Positions 34,780-43,659 are shown, numbered from the stretch's first letter. The stretch is 64,000 nt of DNA from DAHUXD01 sp963736455 (GCA_963736455.1 CAVTON010000001.1:2790001-2854000); one strand, 5' to 3'. The notes: generated from the letters alone by a model not told the origin. A program made the numbers and translations.

Positions 34780-35301
34780 TCAGACCCGGACGGAGTACTC
34801 GCTCGTGACCAGGCCGCTCTCGTACTGGCGGGTGCCCAGGTGCTCGAGGCGGATGTCCCGATCGAGCGGCCCGAAAAGGGGAATCCCCGCGCCGATCAAG
34901 ACCGGAACCCGAGTCACGACCAACCGCTGAATCAGCCCGGCCCTCAGGAAGCGCTGAATCGTGACGCCGCCGTCCACGTAGACGTGGCGGATGCCCCGCG
35001 ATTCGAGCCGCGCGAGCACCTCCTTCGGATCCCCGGCCATCTGCTCGACGACGCCCGACGCCTTCGACAGGTCGAGCCGCCGGCTGCTCAGGACGAAGAC
35101 CGGCTTGCGTCCGTACGGCCACTTCTCGAAGCCGAGCACCGTCTCGAAAGTGCCTCGCCCGACGACCAGAGCATCCACCGATGCGAAGAACGCCTCGTAC
35201 CCGTGCTCCTCGCCTCCACCGGCCGGAAGGAAGTCGAGGGCGCCGTCTTTCCGGGCGAGGAATCCATCGACGCTCACCCCGACGAAGACCGACGCGAGCA
35301 C
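34780..35301 (-). CDS. RibD C-terminal/dihydrofolate reductase-fold protein
   Basis: A 173-residue protein of the DHFR-like RibD_C family: SVDGFLARKDGALDFLP, ALVVGRGTFETVLGFEKWPYG, SRRLDLSKASGVVEQMAGDP and HVYVDGGVTIQRFLRAGLIQRLVV are in standard order. These enzymes use NAD(P)H, substrate usually unknown (YyaP/YwjB type). The start is GTG at 35301, supported by GGAGGT 5 nt upstream. It lies upstream of the suf promoter on the same strand and is probably a separate transcript. Confidence 0.88.
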   Translation of the reverse strand: MLASVFVGVSVDGFLARKDGALDFLPAGGGEEHGYEAFFASVDALVVGRGTFETVLGFEKWPYGRKPVFVLSSRRLDLSKASGVVEQMAGDPKEVLARLESRGIRHVYVDGGVTIQRFLRAGLIQRLVVTRVPVLIGAGIPLFGPLDRDIRLEHLGTRQYESGLVTSEYSVRV

Positions 35302-35326
35302 GCTACACCTCCGGTCGGCTGGCCGT

Positions 35327-37198
35327 TCAGCCCTTCGGCGAGTGAGTCGGTGTCGGCCGCGGCCGGGGTGTCGGGCGCGAGCCGTGCGGCTCTGCGGAGC
35401 GGGAAGTGTCGGACCGGGGCGAGGGCCTGGGCTCCGATCGCGGCTCGAACTTCGACTCGGGGTTGACGCGCTCGGGCGGTTGCTTCCGCTCATGAACCGG
35501 CGGGGGCTGCATCGTGCGTTGCCCGGTCGCATGCTCCGGAATCGGGGTCGGTCGGGGAGTCGGGTGCGGCGCCCGAGGCTCTCGTCCCGCGGGGCTCGGA
35601 TGTCTCGCGGGCGCCGGCGTCGCGGCTCGTGCGGCCGAGGGCGTCGCCTCGCGTCGAAGCGCCGGCGTCGCGGCTCGTCCGGCCGCCGGCGAGCTCGACG
35701 GGCGCGCGGCTCCCTCCCGCGGCGCGAGCGTCACCGGCCCCGAAGCGGCCGGCCGGGAGCGAGGCGCGGCGGAGGCGGGTGCCCGCGACGACAGGCGTGC
35801 CGCCTCGGCGGGAGCCACCGGAGCGCCGCCCTTCTCGCGAATGACGGCGACCTTCGCGTCGAATCGAGGAGGCGCCGGCGGCGGAGACGCGCGGGTGACG
35901 ACCTGTCGCGCGGCGACCGGAGCCGGAGGCCTCGGGGCCGTCGCCTCGCTGGTCGTCGTGCGCAGCGATGCGCGCGTGGGGATCACGGGAACCGGTCCGC
36001 GCAGGACCGGAGCGCTCTCGACCGAGCGGACCAGCGTGCGATCGCGGACCACGTCGCGGGAAATCGAACGACCCGAGACGAAGACGTTCTGATTCACGAC
36101 GGTCAGGTAGGTCCGGTTGACATAGGTCACGCGAGTCGCGGGGACGGCGGCATGCGGCCGCCACCACGCGTAGTAGGGCTCGCGCGGCGCGAGGGGGAAC
36201 CATCCGACGTAGCCGCCGGAGCCTCCGACGAAGGCGACGAGGGCCGGAGCGTACGAAACGGAGACGACCGCCGGTCCGACCGGAACCCAGTACCAGGCGT
36301 TTCCCCAGTACGTCCAGCGCCCGTAGTGGTAGGGCGCCCAGCCCCACGGCTCGGCGGCGACCCAGGTCCAGCCCCACGGGTCCTGCCAGATCCAACGGCC
36401 CGCGCGATACGGCGCCCAGCCGGCCTCGACCGAGGCGGGAGACCAGGCCCAGCCGTATCCCGGGACCTGCCGCCACCGGCCGTACTGATCCAGGTCCTCG
36501 ACGCCGGCGATGTCCGCCGTGACGTACCGGTAGGAGCGCGCTTCGGCGATGCGGCGGTTGCGCTCGGCGACCCAGCGGTCCCACGCGTCCGGCGGCGGCA
36601 GGGCGGCGACGTCGTAGCGCGGGGCGTCGATGCCGGCGACGTCGAATTCTTGTCCGGCGGCGAGCGCCACCTGGCCGCCGCCCGCCGAGGCGATGGCGCG
36701 GCCGCTGCGCACCTGGACACGCGTGTTCCCGTCGGCATCGACGTCGAGGCGGTAATCGCCGGGGCGCTCGAGCGTGATGGCGGCATTGGGTGTGTCCACC
36801 TCGAAGACCTCGTTATCCGTCAGGCGGCGGACCGAGATCGATGCCGTCCCGAGGGCCAGCGAAAACTGCTTGACCTCGTGGGTCAGGTTCAGCGCCTGGA
36901 GGTCGGTGCCGGCCGGGAGGCGGACGAGGTTTCCGCCATGCACCTGCAGCTCGATGCGCCCGTCGTTCCCGGTCCAGACCCGATCGCCGATCGTCATCGG
37001 GACGTTGACGTCCGCCGGATCCCACTGGTCGGGGTCGTCGCCTCGCGAGAACGACACGCCGCCCGAGATGAGCGAGACCCGCGCGACCGTCTGCGCAAGC
37101 TCGGACTCGGGAGGTGCCGGGGCCTGGCCCGAGGCGTGGGCGCGGGAGGCGACTATGGCGCAGAGCGCAGCGGTGAGAACCCCGAGGCATCGGCGCAT
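35327..37198 (-). CDS. FecR-domain protein with Trp/Tyr-rich DUF6600 region and disordered Pro-rich tail
   Basis: A 623-residue exported protein with signal peptide (residues 1-22). Residues about 40-200 form a FecR domain (GGVSFSRGDD, TGNDGRIELQVHGGNLVRLP, VRSGRAIAS). Residues about 235-370 are extremely aromatic (YGRWRQVPGYGWAWSP, WGWTWVAAEPWGWAPYHYGRW), the DUF6600 pattern. The last 240 residues are low-complexity Pro/Ala/Arg/Ser and probably disordered. No sigma factor or TonB receptor gene is adjacent, so a classical FecR signalling role is unlikely. It is divergent from the DCC-LMF fusion by 53 bp. Confidence 0.85.
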   Translation of the reverse strand: MRRCLGVLTAALCAIVASRAHASGQAPAPPESELAQTVARVSLISGGVSFSRGDDPDQWDPADVNVPMTIGDRVWTGNDGRIELQVHGGNLVRLPAGTDLQALNLTHEVKQFSLALGTASISVRRLTDNEVFEVDTPNAAITLERPGDYRLDVDADGNTRVQVRSGRAIASAGGGQVALAAGQEFDVAGIDAPRYDVAALPPPDAWDRWVAERNRRIAEARSYRYVTADIAGVEDLDQYGRWRQVPGYGWAWSPASVEAGWAPYRAGRWIWQDPWGWTWVAAEPWGWAPYHYGRWTYWGNAWYWVPVGPAVVSVSYAPALVAFVGGSGGYVGWFPLAPREPYYAWWRPHAAVPATRVTYVNRTYLTVVNQNVFVSGRSISRDVVRDRTLVRSVESAPVLRGPVPVIPTRASLRTTTSEATAPRPPAPVAARQVVTRASPPPAPPRFDAKVAVIREKGGAPVAPAEAARLSSRAPASAAPRSRPAASGPVTLAPREGAARPSSSPAAGRAATPALRREATPSAARAATPAPARHPSPAGREPRAPHPTPRPTPIPEHATGQRTMQPPPVHERKQPPERVNPESKFEPRSEPRPSPRSDTSRSAEPHGSRPTPRPRPTPTHSPKG

Positions 37199-37251
37199 GC
37201 CGCAACTATAGCCGCACGCCGGCGCGCCGGGCCTTTAGACTCTATGCGCGC

Positions 37252-39093
37252 ATGGGAAGCCTCCGGGTCGCGCATCCTCCGGACCGGCCGCTCGCGATCT
37301 TCGACGGCGACTGCGGCTTCTGCCGGAAGTGGATCCTCCGCTGGAAGGCGGCCACCGGCGACCGCGTGGACTACGCGGCCTCCGAGGATGTCGCCGCGCG
37401 CTTTCCCGAGATCTCGCCGGCGGAGTTCCGGCGCGCATTTCAGCTCGTTCTGCCGGACGGCCGCGTGCGGTCGGGCGCCGAGGCGGTCTTCGCGACCCTC
37501 GCGCAGAAACCCGGTCGGGGCCTCCTCGCGTCCGCTTACGCGCGGGTGCCGGGGTTTGCCTCCGTCACCGAGATCGCCTATCGCCTCGTGGCGTCGCATC
37601 GCAACGCCGCGGACGCGGTCACGCGGCTGCTGTGGGGCCGGTCCGTCGCGAAGCCGACCTATACGGCCGCGACGGCGCTCTTCGTCCGCCTGCTCGGGCT
37701 CTGCTACTTCGCGGCCTTCGTCTCGTTCTGGGTCCAGTCGGACGGCCTCGTCGGCGCGCACGGCATTCTTCCAATCGCCCGTTATCTCGACTGGGTGAAG
37801 GCGCAGACGGGCGCCGAGCGGTACTTCCTGCTTCCGACGCTCAGCTGGCTATCCTCGAGCGATGGTTTCCTGCGCGGACTGTGCGCCGGGGGGACGCTCG
37901 CCAGCCTCCTGCTCGCCGCGGGTTTCCTCCCGTGCGCGAGCGCGATCGCGGCATGGGCCCTCTATCTTTCGATCTCGATTTCGGGCCAGGTCTTCCTGGA
38001 GTTTCAGTGGGACTCCCTGCTGCTCGAGGCGGGATTCCTCGCCATCTGGCTCGTCTCGCCGCTCAAGCGCCGGTTCGGCGCGGGCCTGGCCGCACCGCCG
38101 ATCGTGATCGGGCTCCTGCGATGGCTTCTCTTCCGGCTGATGTTCTCGTCGGGGTGGGTGAAGCTTTCGAGCGGCGACCCGAGCTGGCGTCATCTCACGG
38201 CCTTGCGCTTCCACTACGAGACTCAGCCGCTGCCGCCCTGGACCGCCTGGTTCATGCACCAGATGCCGTCCTCGTTCCAGGCGGTTTCGGCGCTGTTTCT
38301 CTTCTTCGTCGAGCTCGCCGTGCCGTTTCTCTTTTTCGGGCCGCGCCGGCTGCGGGTGTTCTCATTCTGGATGACCGTGGTCCTCCAGGCGATCATCGCG
38401 GCGACCGGGAACTATGCGTTCTTCAACCTGCTCACCGTGACCCTCGCGGTTCTGCTCCTCGACGATCAGTCCCTTCCGGCGGGCTGGTCGCGCGCCGCCG
38501 AGGCCTCCTCGGCGCCCGCGCGTCCGTGGCCGCGGTGGATCCTGGGTCCGGTCGCCGTCCTCGTCCTGTTCTCCTCGACCCTGGAGTTCGCCGCCACGCT
38601 CGACCGAGGCTTGAGCGTTCCGGACGCCGTCGTCGCCCTCGAGCGCCGCATCGGGGCGATCCGAAGCTTCAGCGGATACGGCCTCTTCATGGTGATGACG
38701 ACCACGAGGCCGGAGATCGTCGTCGAGGGAAGCCTCGACGGAACCACGTGGCGGCCCTACGAGTTTCGATGGAAGCCCGGAGATCCGATGCGCCGGCCGG
38801 GCTTCGTGGCGCCGCACCAGCCCCGCCTCGACTGGCAGATGTGGTTCGCGGCGCTCGGGGGCTACGAGCAGAACCTCTGGGTCGGCAGCTTCCTCGAGCG
38901 GCTCCTGGAGGGTTCGCCCGCCGTGCTGCGGCTGCTCGCCGGGAATCCCTTTCCGAACGGTCCCCCGCGATACGTGCGGGCGGTGCTCTACGACTATCGG
39001 TTCACGGACGCCGCCGAGCGGCGGCGGACCGGAGCGTGGTGGCGGCGGCGCGAGCTCGGACCCTTCAGCCCGACGCTCGAGCGGACGTTCTAG
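37252..39093 (+). CDS. Fusion of DCC thioredoxin-like domain with lipase maturation factor-like membrane protein
   Basis: A 613-residue two-part protein. Residues about 12-130 are a DUF393/DCC domain with the redox signature DGDCGFC at 18-24. From about residue 145 to the end it matches the lipase maturation factor (LMF1/LMF2) family: multiple membrane helices, GILPIARYLDWV, FLEFQWDSLLLEAGFLAIW, LLFRLMFSSGWVKLSSGDPSW, HYETQPLPPWTAWFMHQMP, and the C-terminal WRPYEFRWKPGDP and QPRLDWQMWFAALG. LMF1 helps lipases fold in the ER. A bacterial thiol-redox plus maturation role in the envelope is inference. Confidence 0.9.
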   Translation: MGSLRVAHPPDRPLAIFDGDCGFCRKWILRWKAATGDRVDYAASEDVAARFPEISPAEFRRAFQLVLPDGRVRSGAEAVFATLAQKPGRGLLASAYARVPGFASVTEIAYRLVASHRNAADAVTRLLWGRSVAKPTYTAATALFVRLLGLCYFAAFVSFWVQSDGLVGAHGILPIARYLDWVKAQTGAERYFLLPTLSWLSSSDGFLRGLCAGGTLASLLLAAGFLPCASAIAAWALYLSISISGQVFLEFQWDSLLLEAGFLAIWLVSPLKRRFGAGLAAPPIVIGLLRWLLFRLMFSSGWVKLSSGDPSWRHLTALRFHYETQPLPPWTAWFMHQMPSSFQAVSALFLFFVELAVPFLFFGPRRLRVFSFWMTVVLQAIIAATGNYAFFNLLTVTLAVLLLDDQSLPAGWSRAAEASSAPARPWPRWILGPVAVLVLFSSTLEFAATLDRGLSVPDAVVALERRIGAIRSFSGYGLFMVMTTTRPEIVVEGSLDGTTWRPYEFRWKPGDPMRRPGFVAPHQPRLDWQMWFAALGGYEQNLWVGSFLERLLEGSPAVLRLLAGNPFPNGPPRYVRAVLYDYRFTDAAERRRTGAWWRRRELGPFSPTLERTF

Positions 39094-39103
39094 CCCGGAA
39101 GTC

Positions 39104-41140
39104 TCAGACGCCGAACCGCTCGGCGCTCCAGGACAGGCCCAGCTCGCCGGGCGGCGCCATGTATCCCGCCAGCGCCGAGGCGGCGACGACGGCCGGGCTC
39201 GCGAGGAAGCCCTCGCCGCCGTAGCCCATCCGGTTCTGCCAGTTGCGGTTGAAGGACGTGATCGCCCGCTGGCCCTTCGCCAGGGCATCGGGGCCCTGTC
39301 CGAAGCACGGGCCGCACCAGGACTGGCGGATCTGCCCTCCCGCCGTTCGAAAAACCGCGGCGATCGATTCGCCGCCGAGACGCGGATCCCCCTTCTCGAT
39401 CTGGCGTCCCACTCCGCCCGAGCCGGGGAAGATGGTGAGGGTCTTCGTTACCGTCCGGAAGCCGGCCTCGCGCGCCGCCTTCAGCACCAGGGCCGCCGAG
39501 AGCAGGTCGTCGTAGCCGCCGTTAGTGCAGGAGCCGATCATGGCCTTGTCGAACGTCAGCCTCTCCCGGGCGACCTCCTCGGCGGGAAACGCGTTGCCCG
39601 GCGCGAAGGGCTTGGCGATCATCGGCTCGATCTCCGAGAGCGTCATCGTCTCGTCGATCTCGTACCGGGCGTCCGCGCCCGGCGCGATGCGAGGGTAGGG
39701 AAGAGGGCCGATGCCCTTCTCGCGGTACCACGCGTCGGTCACCGCATCCTCCGCGAAGATGCCGTTCAACGCCTCCGCCTCGGCCATCATGTTCGCGATC
39801 GTGTTGCGGAAGGCGATCGGGAGCTGCATCTGCGCATCGACGAACTCGACCGACATGCCCTGCGATTGCTTCGCGCCCCAGCGCCGCAGCAGGTCGAGCA
39901 CGATGTCCTTTCCCGTGACCCAGGGCTGGAGCTTTCCGCCGAGGACCACGCGCCGCTGCCGCGCCAGGGTGAAGTAGATGTAGCCGGTCGACCATCCGAA
40001 GCCGAGGGTGGTCGACCCGACGCCGAATCCCACCGCGCCGTACGCGCCGTAGGCCCGGCTGTGCGAATCCGCGCCGGGGATGAACTGGCCGGGGCGCACG
40101 AGGCCCTGCTCGGGAAAATAGAAGTGGAAGATGCCGTCGCCGGGATCGGCGTACCACGGCTTGCGCAGCCCGTGCAGGCGCGCGAACTCGCGGCCGATCG
40201 CCGTCTGGCGGTCGTCGTCCTCTCGGCCGGTGAAGACGAAGTGATCGTTGGCGACGGCGGCCTGGCGCGGAAAGATCGCCTTCCCGCCGGTGATCTGGTT
40301 GAAGGTATGGATCGCGAAGGGCGCCGTGCCGTCGGATGCGGGAAGCAGGTCCGCGTAAACGCGCAGCGTCGCCCCGGGCTCGACCGCCGCGTCGCGATCA
40401 ACCCGGTGCGCCCAGACGATCTGCTCGGTCGTCGTCATCCGCCGCGCGAGATCGGGCTCGGGCCAGCGGACCTGGGGGCGCCGCGAAACCGACGCGCGGA
40501 ACTCGCGGCGCCCGACGGCGAAGATGCCCCCGCTCGAACGGATCTCTTCTTCCTTCGGCGAGAGCGGGACGGGCTCGTAGCTCCTGCCCTGCGTCTCGTT
40601 CGACAAACGGCGCGTCGCCGGATCGAACGCGAACGCATCGCCGTCGCGGGCGTCTTCGACCGCCTCCGGGCACTGCACCACGTGGAGCCCGAGGTTGAAT
40701 GCATTGCGGCGGAAGATGTCGCCCATTCCATGACTGCACACGACGACGAGCTCGAGTCCCTTCTCCTCGGCCACGCCCTTCAGGCCCGCCGGGCTCATTT
40801 CGCGGGAGGATCCGATCGCGAACCGCTCGCCGGCGACGAGAAACGTCTCGCCGCGGTGCACGCGCTCCCGGAAGTCGGGCATCAAATGGCGGAACGATCC
40901 CGCCTTCCAGCGCTCGTCGAGCGTGTCGAGGCTCTCCGAAACGCAGTCGGCCGCGGGAGTGATCTGGTCGGTGTCGATCGCGTCGAGCTTTCGCCCCGGG
41001 TTCTTCGGATCCCAGAAAATCAGGGCCCTGCCGCGCACGGTGCGGGCCCGGCCTTCGCCGGCCTCATCCGAGGGGCGGGGTCCGGGAAGGTCCTCCCCGG
41101 AGACGCCGGGCTTTAGGCGCGCGGGCTCGATTTCCTGCAT
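39104..41140 (-). CDS. Aconitase/isopropylmalate dehydratase superfamily protein with N-terminal swivel domain
   Basis: A 678-residue hydro-lyase. Residues about 30-170 are the swivel (LeuD-like) domain with GERFAIGSSREMSPAGLKGV. Residues about 235-678 are the 4Fe-4S catalytic domain, with cluster ligands Cys538 (GSCTNGG), Cys609 and Cys612 (WCGPCFGQG) and the substrate-pocket segment IPGADSHSRAYGAYGAVGFG. The swivel comes first, the reverse of AcnA or LeuCD fusions and like AcnB without its HEAT domain. Substrate could be isopropylmalate, homoaconitate or a related acid. No leu genes adjoin it. Confidence 0.88.
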   Translation of the reverse strand: MQEIEPARLKPGVSGEDLPGPRPSDEAGEGRARTVRGRALIFWDPKNPGRKLDAIDTDQITPAADCVSESLDTLDERWKAGSFRHLMPDFRERVHRGETFLVAGERFAIGSSREMSPAGLKGVAEEKGLELVVVCSHGMGDIFRRNAFNLGLHVVQCPEAVEDARDGDAFAFDPATRRLSNETQGRSYEPVPLSPKEEEIRSSGGIFAVGRREFRASVSRRPQVRWPEPDLARRMTTTEQIVWAHRVDRDAAVEPGATLRVYADLLPASDGTAPFAIHTFNQITGGKAIFPRQAAVANDHFVFTGREDDDRQTAIGREFARLHGLRKPWYADPGDGIFHFYFPEQGLVRPGQFIPGADSHSRAYGAYGAVGFGVGSTTLGFGWSTGYIYFTLARQRRVVLGGKLQPWVTGKDIVLDLLRRWGAKQSQGMSVEFVDAQMQLPIAFRNTIANMMAEAEALNGIFAEDAVTDAWYREKGIGPLPYPRIAPGADARYEIDETMTLSEIEPMIAKPFAPGNAFPAEEVARERLTFDKAMIGSCTNGGYDDLLSAALVLKAAREAGFRTVTKTLTIFPGSGGVGRQIEKGDPRLGGESIAAVFRTAGGQIRQSWCGPCFGQGPDALAKGQRAITSFNRNWQNRMGYGGEGFLASPAVVAASALAGYMAPPGELGLSWSAERFGV

Positions 41141-41231
41141 CCCACCTTCCTAGAACGCGATTTCGCCGCCGGCCGTTCCCGGCGGGGCGCCCATCCTAAC
41201 TTGAGTCCGCGGGTCGGATTGCGAGACCGGG

Positions 41232-42932
41232 TCAGTCGTGGCTCTCGCCGAGATTGGCGCCGCGGACGCGCTCCTCCCAGGAGCGGTCGCGGGCCTGCTC
41301 GAAGAGGCGCGCGGCGCGGCTGAAAGCCATCTGCGCCGCGTCGTAGTCCCGCTCGCTCAGGAAACGGATGCCTTCCTTCTCGCTCTGCTCGCCCTCCTCG
41401 AAGGGCTCGGGAGCCTTCTCGCGCGCGCTCAGCCGGTCGGCTTCGATGCGGGCGATGGCCGCCTTGTAACGAAGATCCTCGGCCGGCTGACGCATCTCCG
41501 GATGGCCCTTCTTGGAGACGCGCGCGGCGGACGCGGCGGGATGGTTCGCCGCGACGGCGACGGGCGCCGCCGCGGGCGCGAGGGCCGGGGCCGGCGGGGG
41601 CTGCACTTCGACGGCCGCCAGAGGGGGCGCGGGGATTGCCGCCGCGGCGGTGACCGGCGCGGGCGACGCCGCGGCGTCCGGAGTCGAAGCGCTCCGTCCC
41701 GCCACGAGAAACGCTCCGGCGGCGACTCCGGCCGCGGCCGCGAGAAGGAGGGCCTGGCGCTTCCAGGGCAGGGGCCGCGGCATCGGCTCGGGGAGCGCCT
41801 CGATCAGCTCGAGGGCATGGGCCTGCACGGCGATGGGCGCCGGGGCACGGTCCGGCTCGGGCGCGGAGATCGCCGGCTTCGCCGGAACGGGCGCGATCCG
41901 AGCCTCGCTCGCGGTTTCCTCGACCGGATCGAGGTCTCCCCGGCGGCGCCGCGGCGAGGTCGCATCGCCGGTCGCTTCTCCGCGACGCGTCTTCGTCTCG
42001 ACGACGACCGGGCTCGTGGACTCCCAGTCCGACGAGGGAGCGACGCTCTGGCTCTCGGGATTCAGGAGCTTGTAGAGAAACAGGGCGAGATTCGCCGTGA
42101 AGAGCGAAAACGGATTGCCCGTCACCATCTGCTGGAGCGCGCGGTGGGCCTCGATGGCCGAGGCGAACCTCTCGGACGGATCGGCGAGGCAGCGGCGCAG
42201 GAACGTGCCGAGCTCCTCCGAGCGCGGGTCCCCCGCGCGCAACTCCGTCGAGGGCGTCTCGAGCGACGGACGGCGGCCGGTCATCAGCTCCATCAGGATC
42301 GCGCCGAGCGAGTAGACGTCGGCCTGTGCGGAGAGCGGTCCTCCGGCGCGCGCCTCCGGCGCGACGTACGGAGCGATCTCGGCCGTCATCCGGCGGCCGC
42401 CGAGGGAAGGCAGGATGCCGCCGGCGATTCCGAAGCCTCCGACGCGCACGACGGCGTCGTGGGAAATCGACACGAACCCGGGCCACAACACGCCATGGAG
42501 AAGAGGTTGTCCCTGGACCGTCGTCTGGTGCGCGCGCTCGAGGGCGGCCGCGATCCGCTCCACGATCAGCAGCGCGTATTCGGCAGGAATGCGGATGCCG
42601 AAGGAGCGCACGCGCGCGAGCATGGTATCGAGCGTCCAGCCCGCGGTCTCGTCCCAGGTCATGAAGGGAATGCCCTCGACCAGATCGAGCTCCGGCCGGA
42701 CCACGATCGCGTCGTGCTCCAGAGAAACGTCGCGGAGGCGATTCTCCCGGACCGTCAGCAGCATCGTTTCCGCGGCGAGCTCTTCGGATTGGAGCACGCG
42801 AAGGCGGACGAAGCGCCGCTCGTCGGCGGCGTAGAGCGCACGAAAGACCGTGCCGAGGGGATCCTCGGAGAGCTGAGCGACGAGCAGATAGTCGCCGAGG
42901 TGCCGGGAAAGAAAGGGAGCGGGAGTGCTCAC
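41232..42932 (-). CDS. Membrane-anchored Ser/Thr pseudokinase
   Basis: A 566-residue protein, start GTG 42932. Residues about 12-275 have a bacterial Ser/Thr kinase fold: HLGDYLLVAQLSEDPLGTVF replaces the Gly loop, and APEARAGGPLSAQADVYSLGAILMELMTG (191-219) keeps the activation-segment end and subdomain IX. Catalytic residues are lost: RFVRLRVL lacks the VAIK lysine, LLHGVLWPGFVSI (144-156) replaces HRDLKxxN, and VRVGGFGIA (162-170) replaces DFG. A membrane helix is at 393-412, then an Ala/Pro linker and a charged helix (482-566). It is probably a scaffold or sensor. Confidence 0.85.
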   Translation of the reverse strand: MSTPAPFLSRHLGDYLLVAQLSEDPLGTVFRALYAADERRFVRLRVLQSEELAAETMLLTVRENRLRDVSLEHDAIVVRPELDLVEGIPFMTWDETAGWTLDTMLARVRSFGIRIPAEYALLIVERIAAALERAHQTTVQGQPLLHGVLWPGFVSISHDAVVRVGGFGIAGGILPSLGGRRMTAEIAPYVAPEARAGGPLSAQADVYSLGAILMELMTGRRPSLETPSTELRAGDPRSEELGTFLRRCLADPSERFASAIEAHRALQQMVTGNPFSLFTANLALFLYKLLNPESQSVAPSSDWESTSPVVVETKTRRGEATGDATSPRRRRGDLDPVEETASEARIAPVPAKPAISAPEPDRAPAPIAVQAHALELIEALPEPMPRPLPWKRQALLLAAAAGVAAGAFLVAGRSASTPDAAASPAPVTAAAAIPAPPLAAVEVQPPPAPALAPAAAPVAVAANHPAASAARVSKKGHPEMRQPAEDLRYKAAIARIEADRLSAREKAPEPFEEGEQSEKEGIRFLSERDYDAAQMAFSRAARLFEQARDRSWEERVRGANLGESHD

Positions 42933-43003
42933 GCCTCGAGCCTCGAATCCGAGGAATCGAAATGCGGCTCGCGCCGGCGGACAGCGGTCATCGGGATGGA
43001 CAT
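42929..43003 (-). CDS. Putative 24-residue leader ORF overlapping the pseudokinase start
   Basis: ATG at 43003 follows AAAGAAAGAGG at good spacing and directly follows an extended -10 promoter. The ORF encodes 24 residues (MSIPMTAVRR to SRLEA) and its TGA overlaps the GTG of the pseudokinase (GTGA). The pseudokinase GTG itself has only a weak ribosome site, so translation through this leader could drive it. It may be purely regulatory, or an alternative explanation is that the true kinase start lies elsewhere. Confidence 0.4.
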   Translation of the reverse strand: MSIPMTAVRRREPHFDSSDSRLEA

Positions 43004-43023
43004 ATCCTCTTTCTTTTGTTGAA

Positions 43024-43032
43024 ATTGTAGCA
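43024..43032 (-). promoter_or_regulatory. Extended -10 promoter for the leader ORF/pseudokinase
   Basis: On the minus strand TGCTACAAT fits an extended -10 (TGnTATAAT with one mismatch), in a locally A/T-rich stretch ending 20 bp before the leader ATG. No good -35 is visible, which is usual for extended -10 promoters. Confidence 0.45.
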
Positions 43033-43122
43033 GTTTCCGTGCCCGATGCCGGCCCGGCGCTAACCTGCGGAGTCCAAAGGGCCTGATGCCGTCGGGCGGT
43101 CCTGTCCGTTCGGCCATCTGAC

Positions 43123-43157
43123 AAAAAAAGGCGGAGCCGCCCGAGGGCGACTCCGCC
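43123..43157 (-). terminator. Rho-independent terminator of the FKBP gene
   Basis: A 12-bp stem (43130-43141 with 43146-43157, one wobble pair) and a CGAG/CTCG tetraloop are followed on the minus strand by seven T residues (43129-43123). It lies 26 bp past the FKBP stop codon. This is the clearest intrinsic terminator in the window. Confidence 0.93.
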
Positions 43158-43182
43158 GGATTGTCCAGAGGAGAGAGATCGC

Positions 43183-43659
43183 TTACTTGATGTCGAGCAA
43201 CTCGACTTCGAAGATCAGCGTGGCGTTGGGAGGAATGACGCCACCGGCGCCGCGCGATCCATAGGCGAGGTCGGCCGGGATGAGGAGGATCCGTTTCCCC
43301 CCGACCTTCATCGTCATGACACCCTCATCCCAACCCTTGATGACCCGTCCCATGCCGATCGGAAACGAGAACGGCTGCCCGCGGTCGACCGAGCTGTCGA
43401 ACTTCTTGCCCTTCGCGCCATTTTCCCAGAGCCAGCCCGTGTAGTGAACGACGGCCGTCTGGCCCTTCTGCGGGGAGGCGCCTTCGCCGACCTTCACGTC
43501 CTCGTACTGCAGCCCGCTCGGAGTCTTGGTCATCTTCGACTCGCTCTTCTCCGCCCCGGGAACCGGGGTCGGCTTGGGATCGTCGGCGCGCGCCGCCGTC
43601 GCCACGAAGGCGGACGCGAAGGCCGCCGACAGAAACAGAATGGACGTCTTCTTCATCAT
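43183..43659 (-). CDS. FKBP-type peptidyl-prolyl cis-trans isomerase, exported
   Basis: A 158-residue protein with signal peptide (residues 1-25) and one FKBP domain: VVHYTGWLWENGAKGKKFDSS, RGQPFSFPIGMGRVIKGWDEG, MKVGGKRILLIPADLAYG and GVIPPNATLIFEVELLDI. The aromatic pocket residues Tyr, Phe, Trp and Ile are all conserved, so it should be active. It assists protein folding in the periplasm. It is followed by a strong terminator and precedes the pseudokinase on the same strand. Confidence 0.95.
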   Translation of the reverse strand: MMKKTSILFLSAAFASAFVATAARADDPKPTPVPGAEKSESKMTKTPSGLQYEDVKVGEGASPQKGQTAVVHYTGWLWENGAKGKKFDSSVDRGQPFSFPIGMGRVIKGWDEGVMTMKVGGKRILLIPADLAYGSRGAGGVIPPNATLIFEVELLDIK

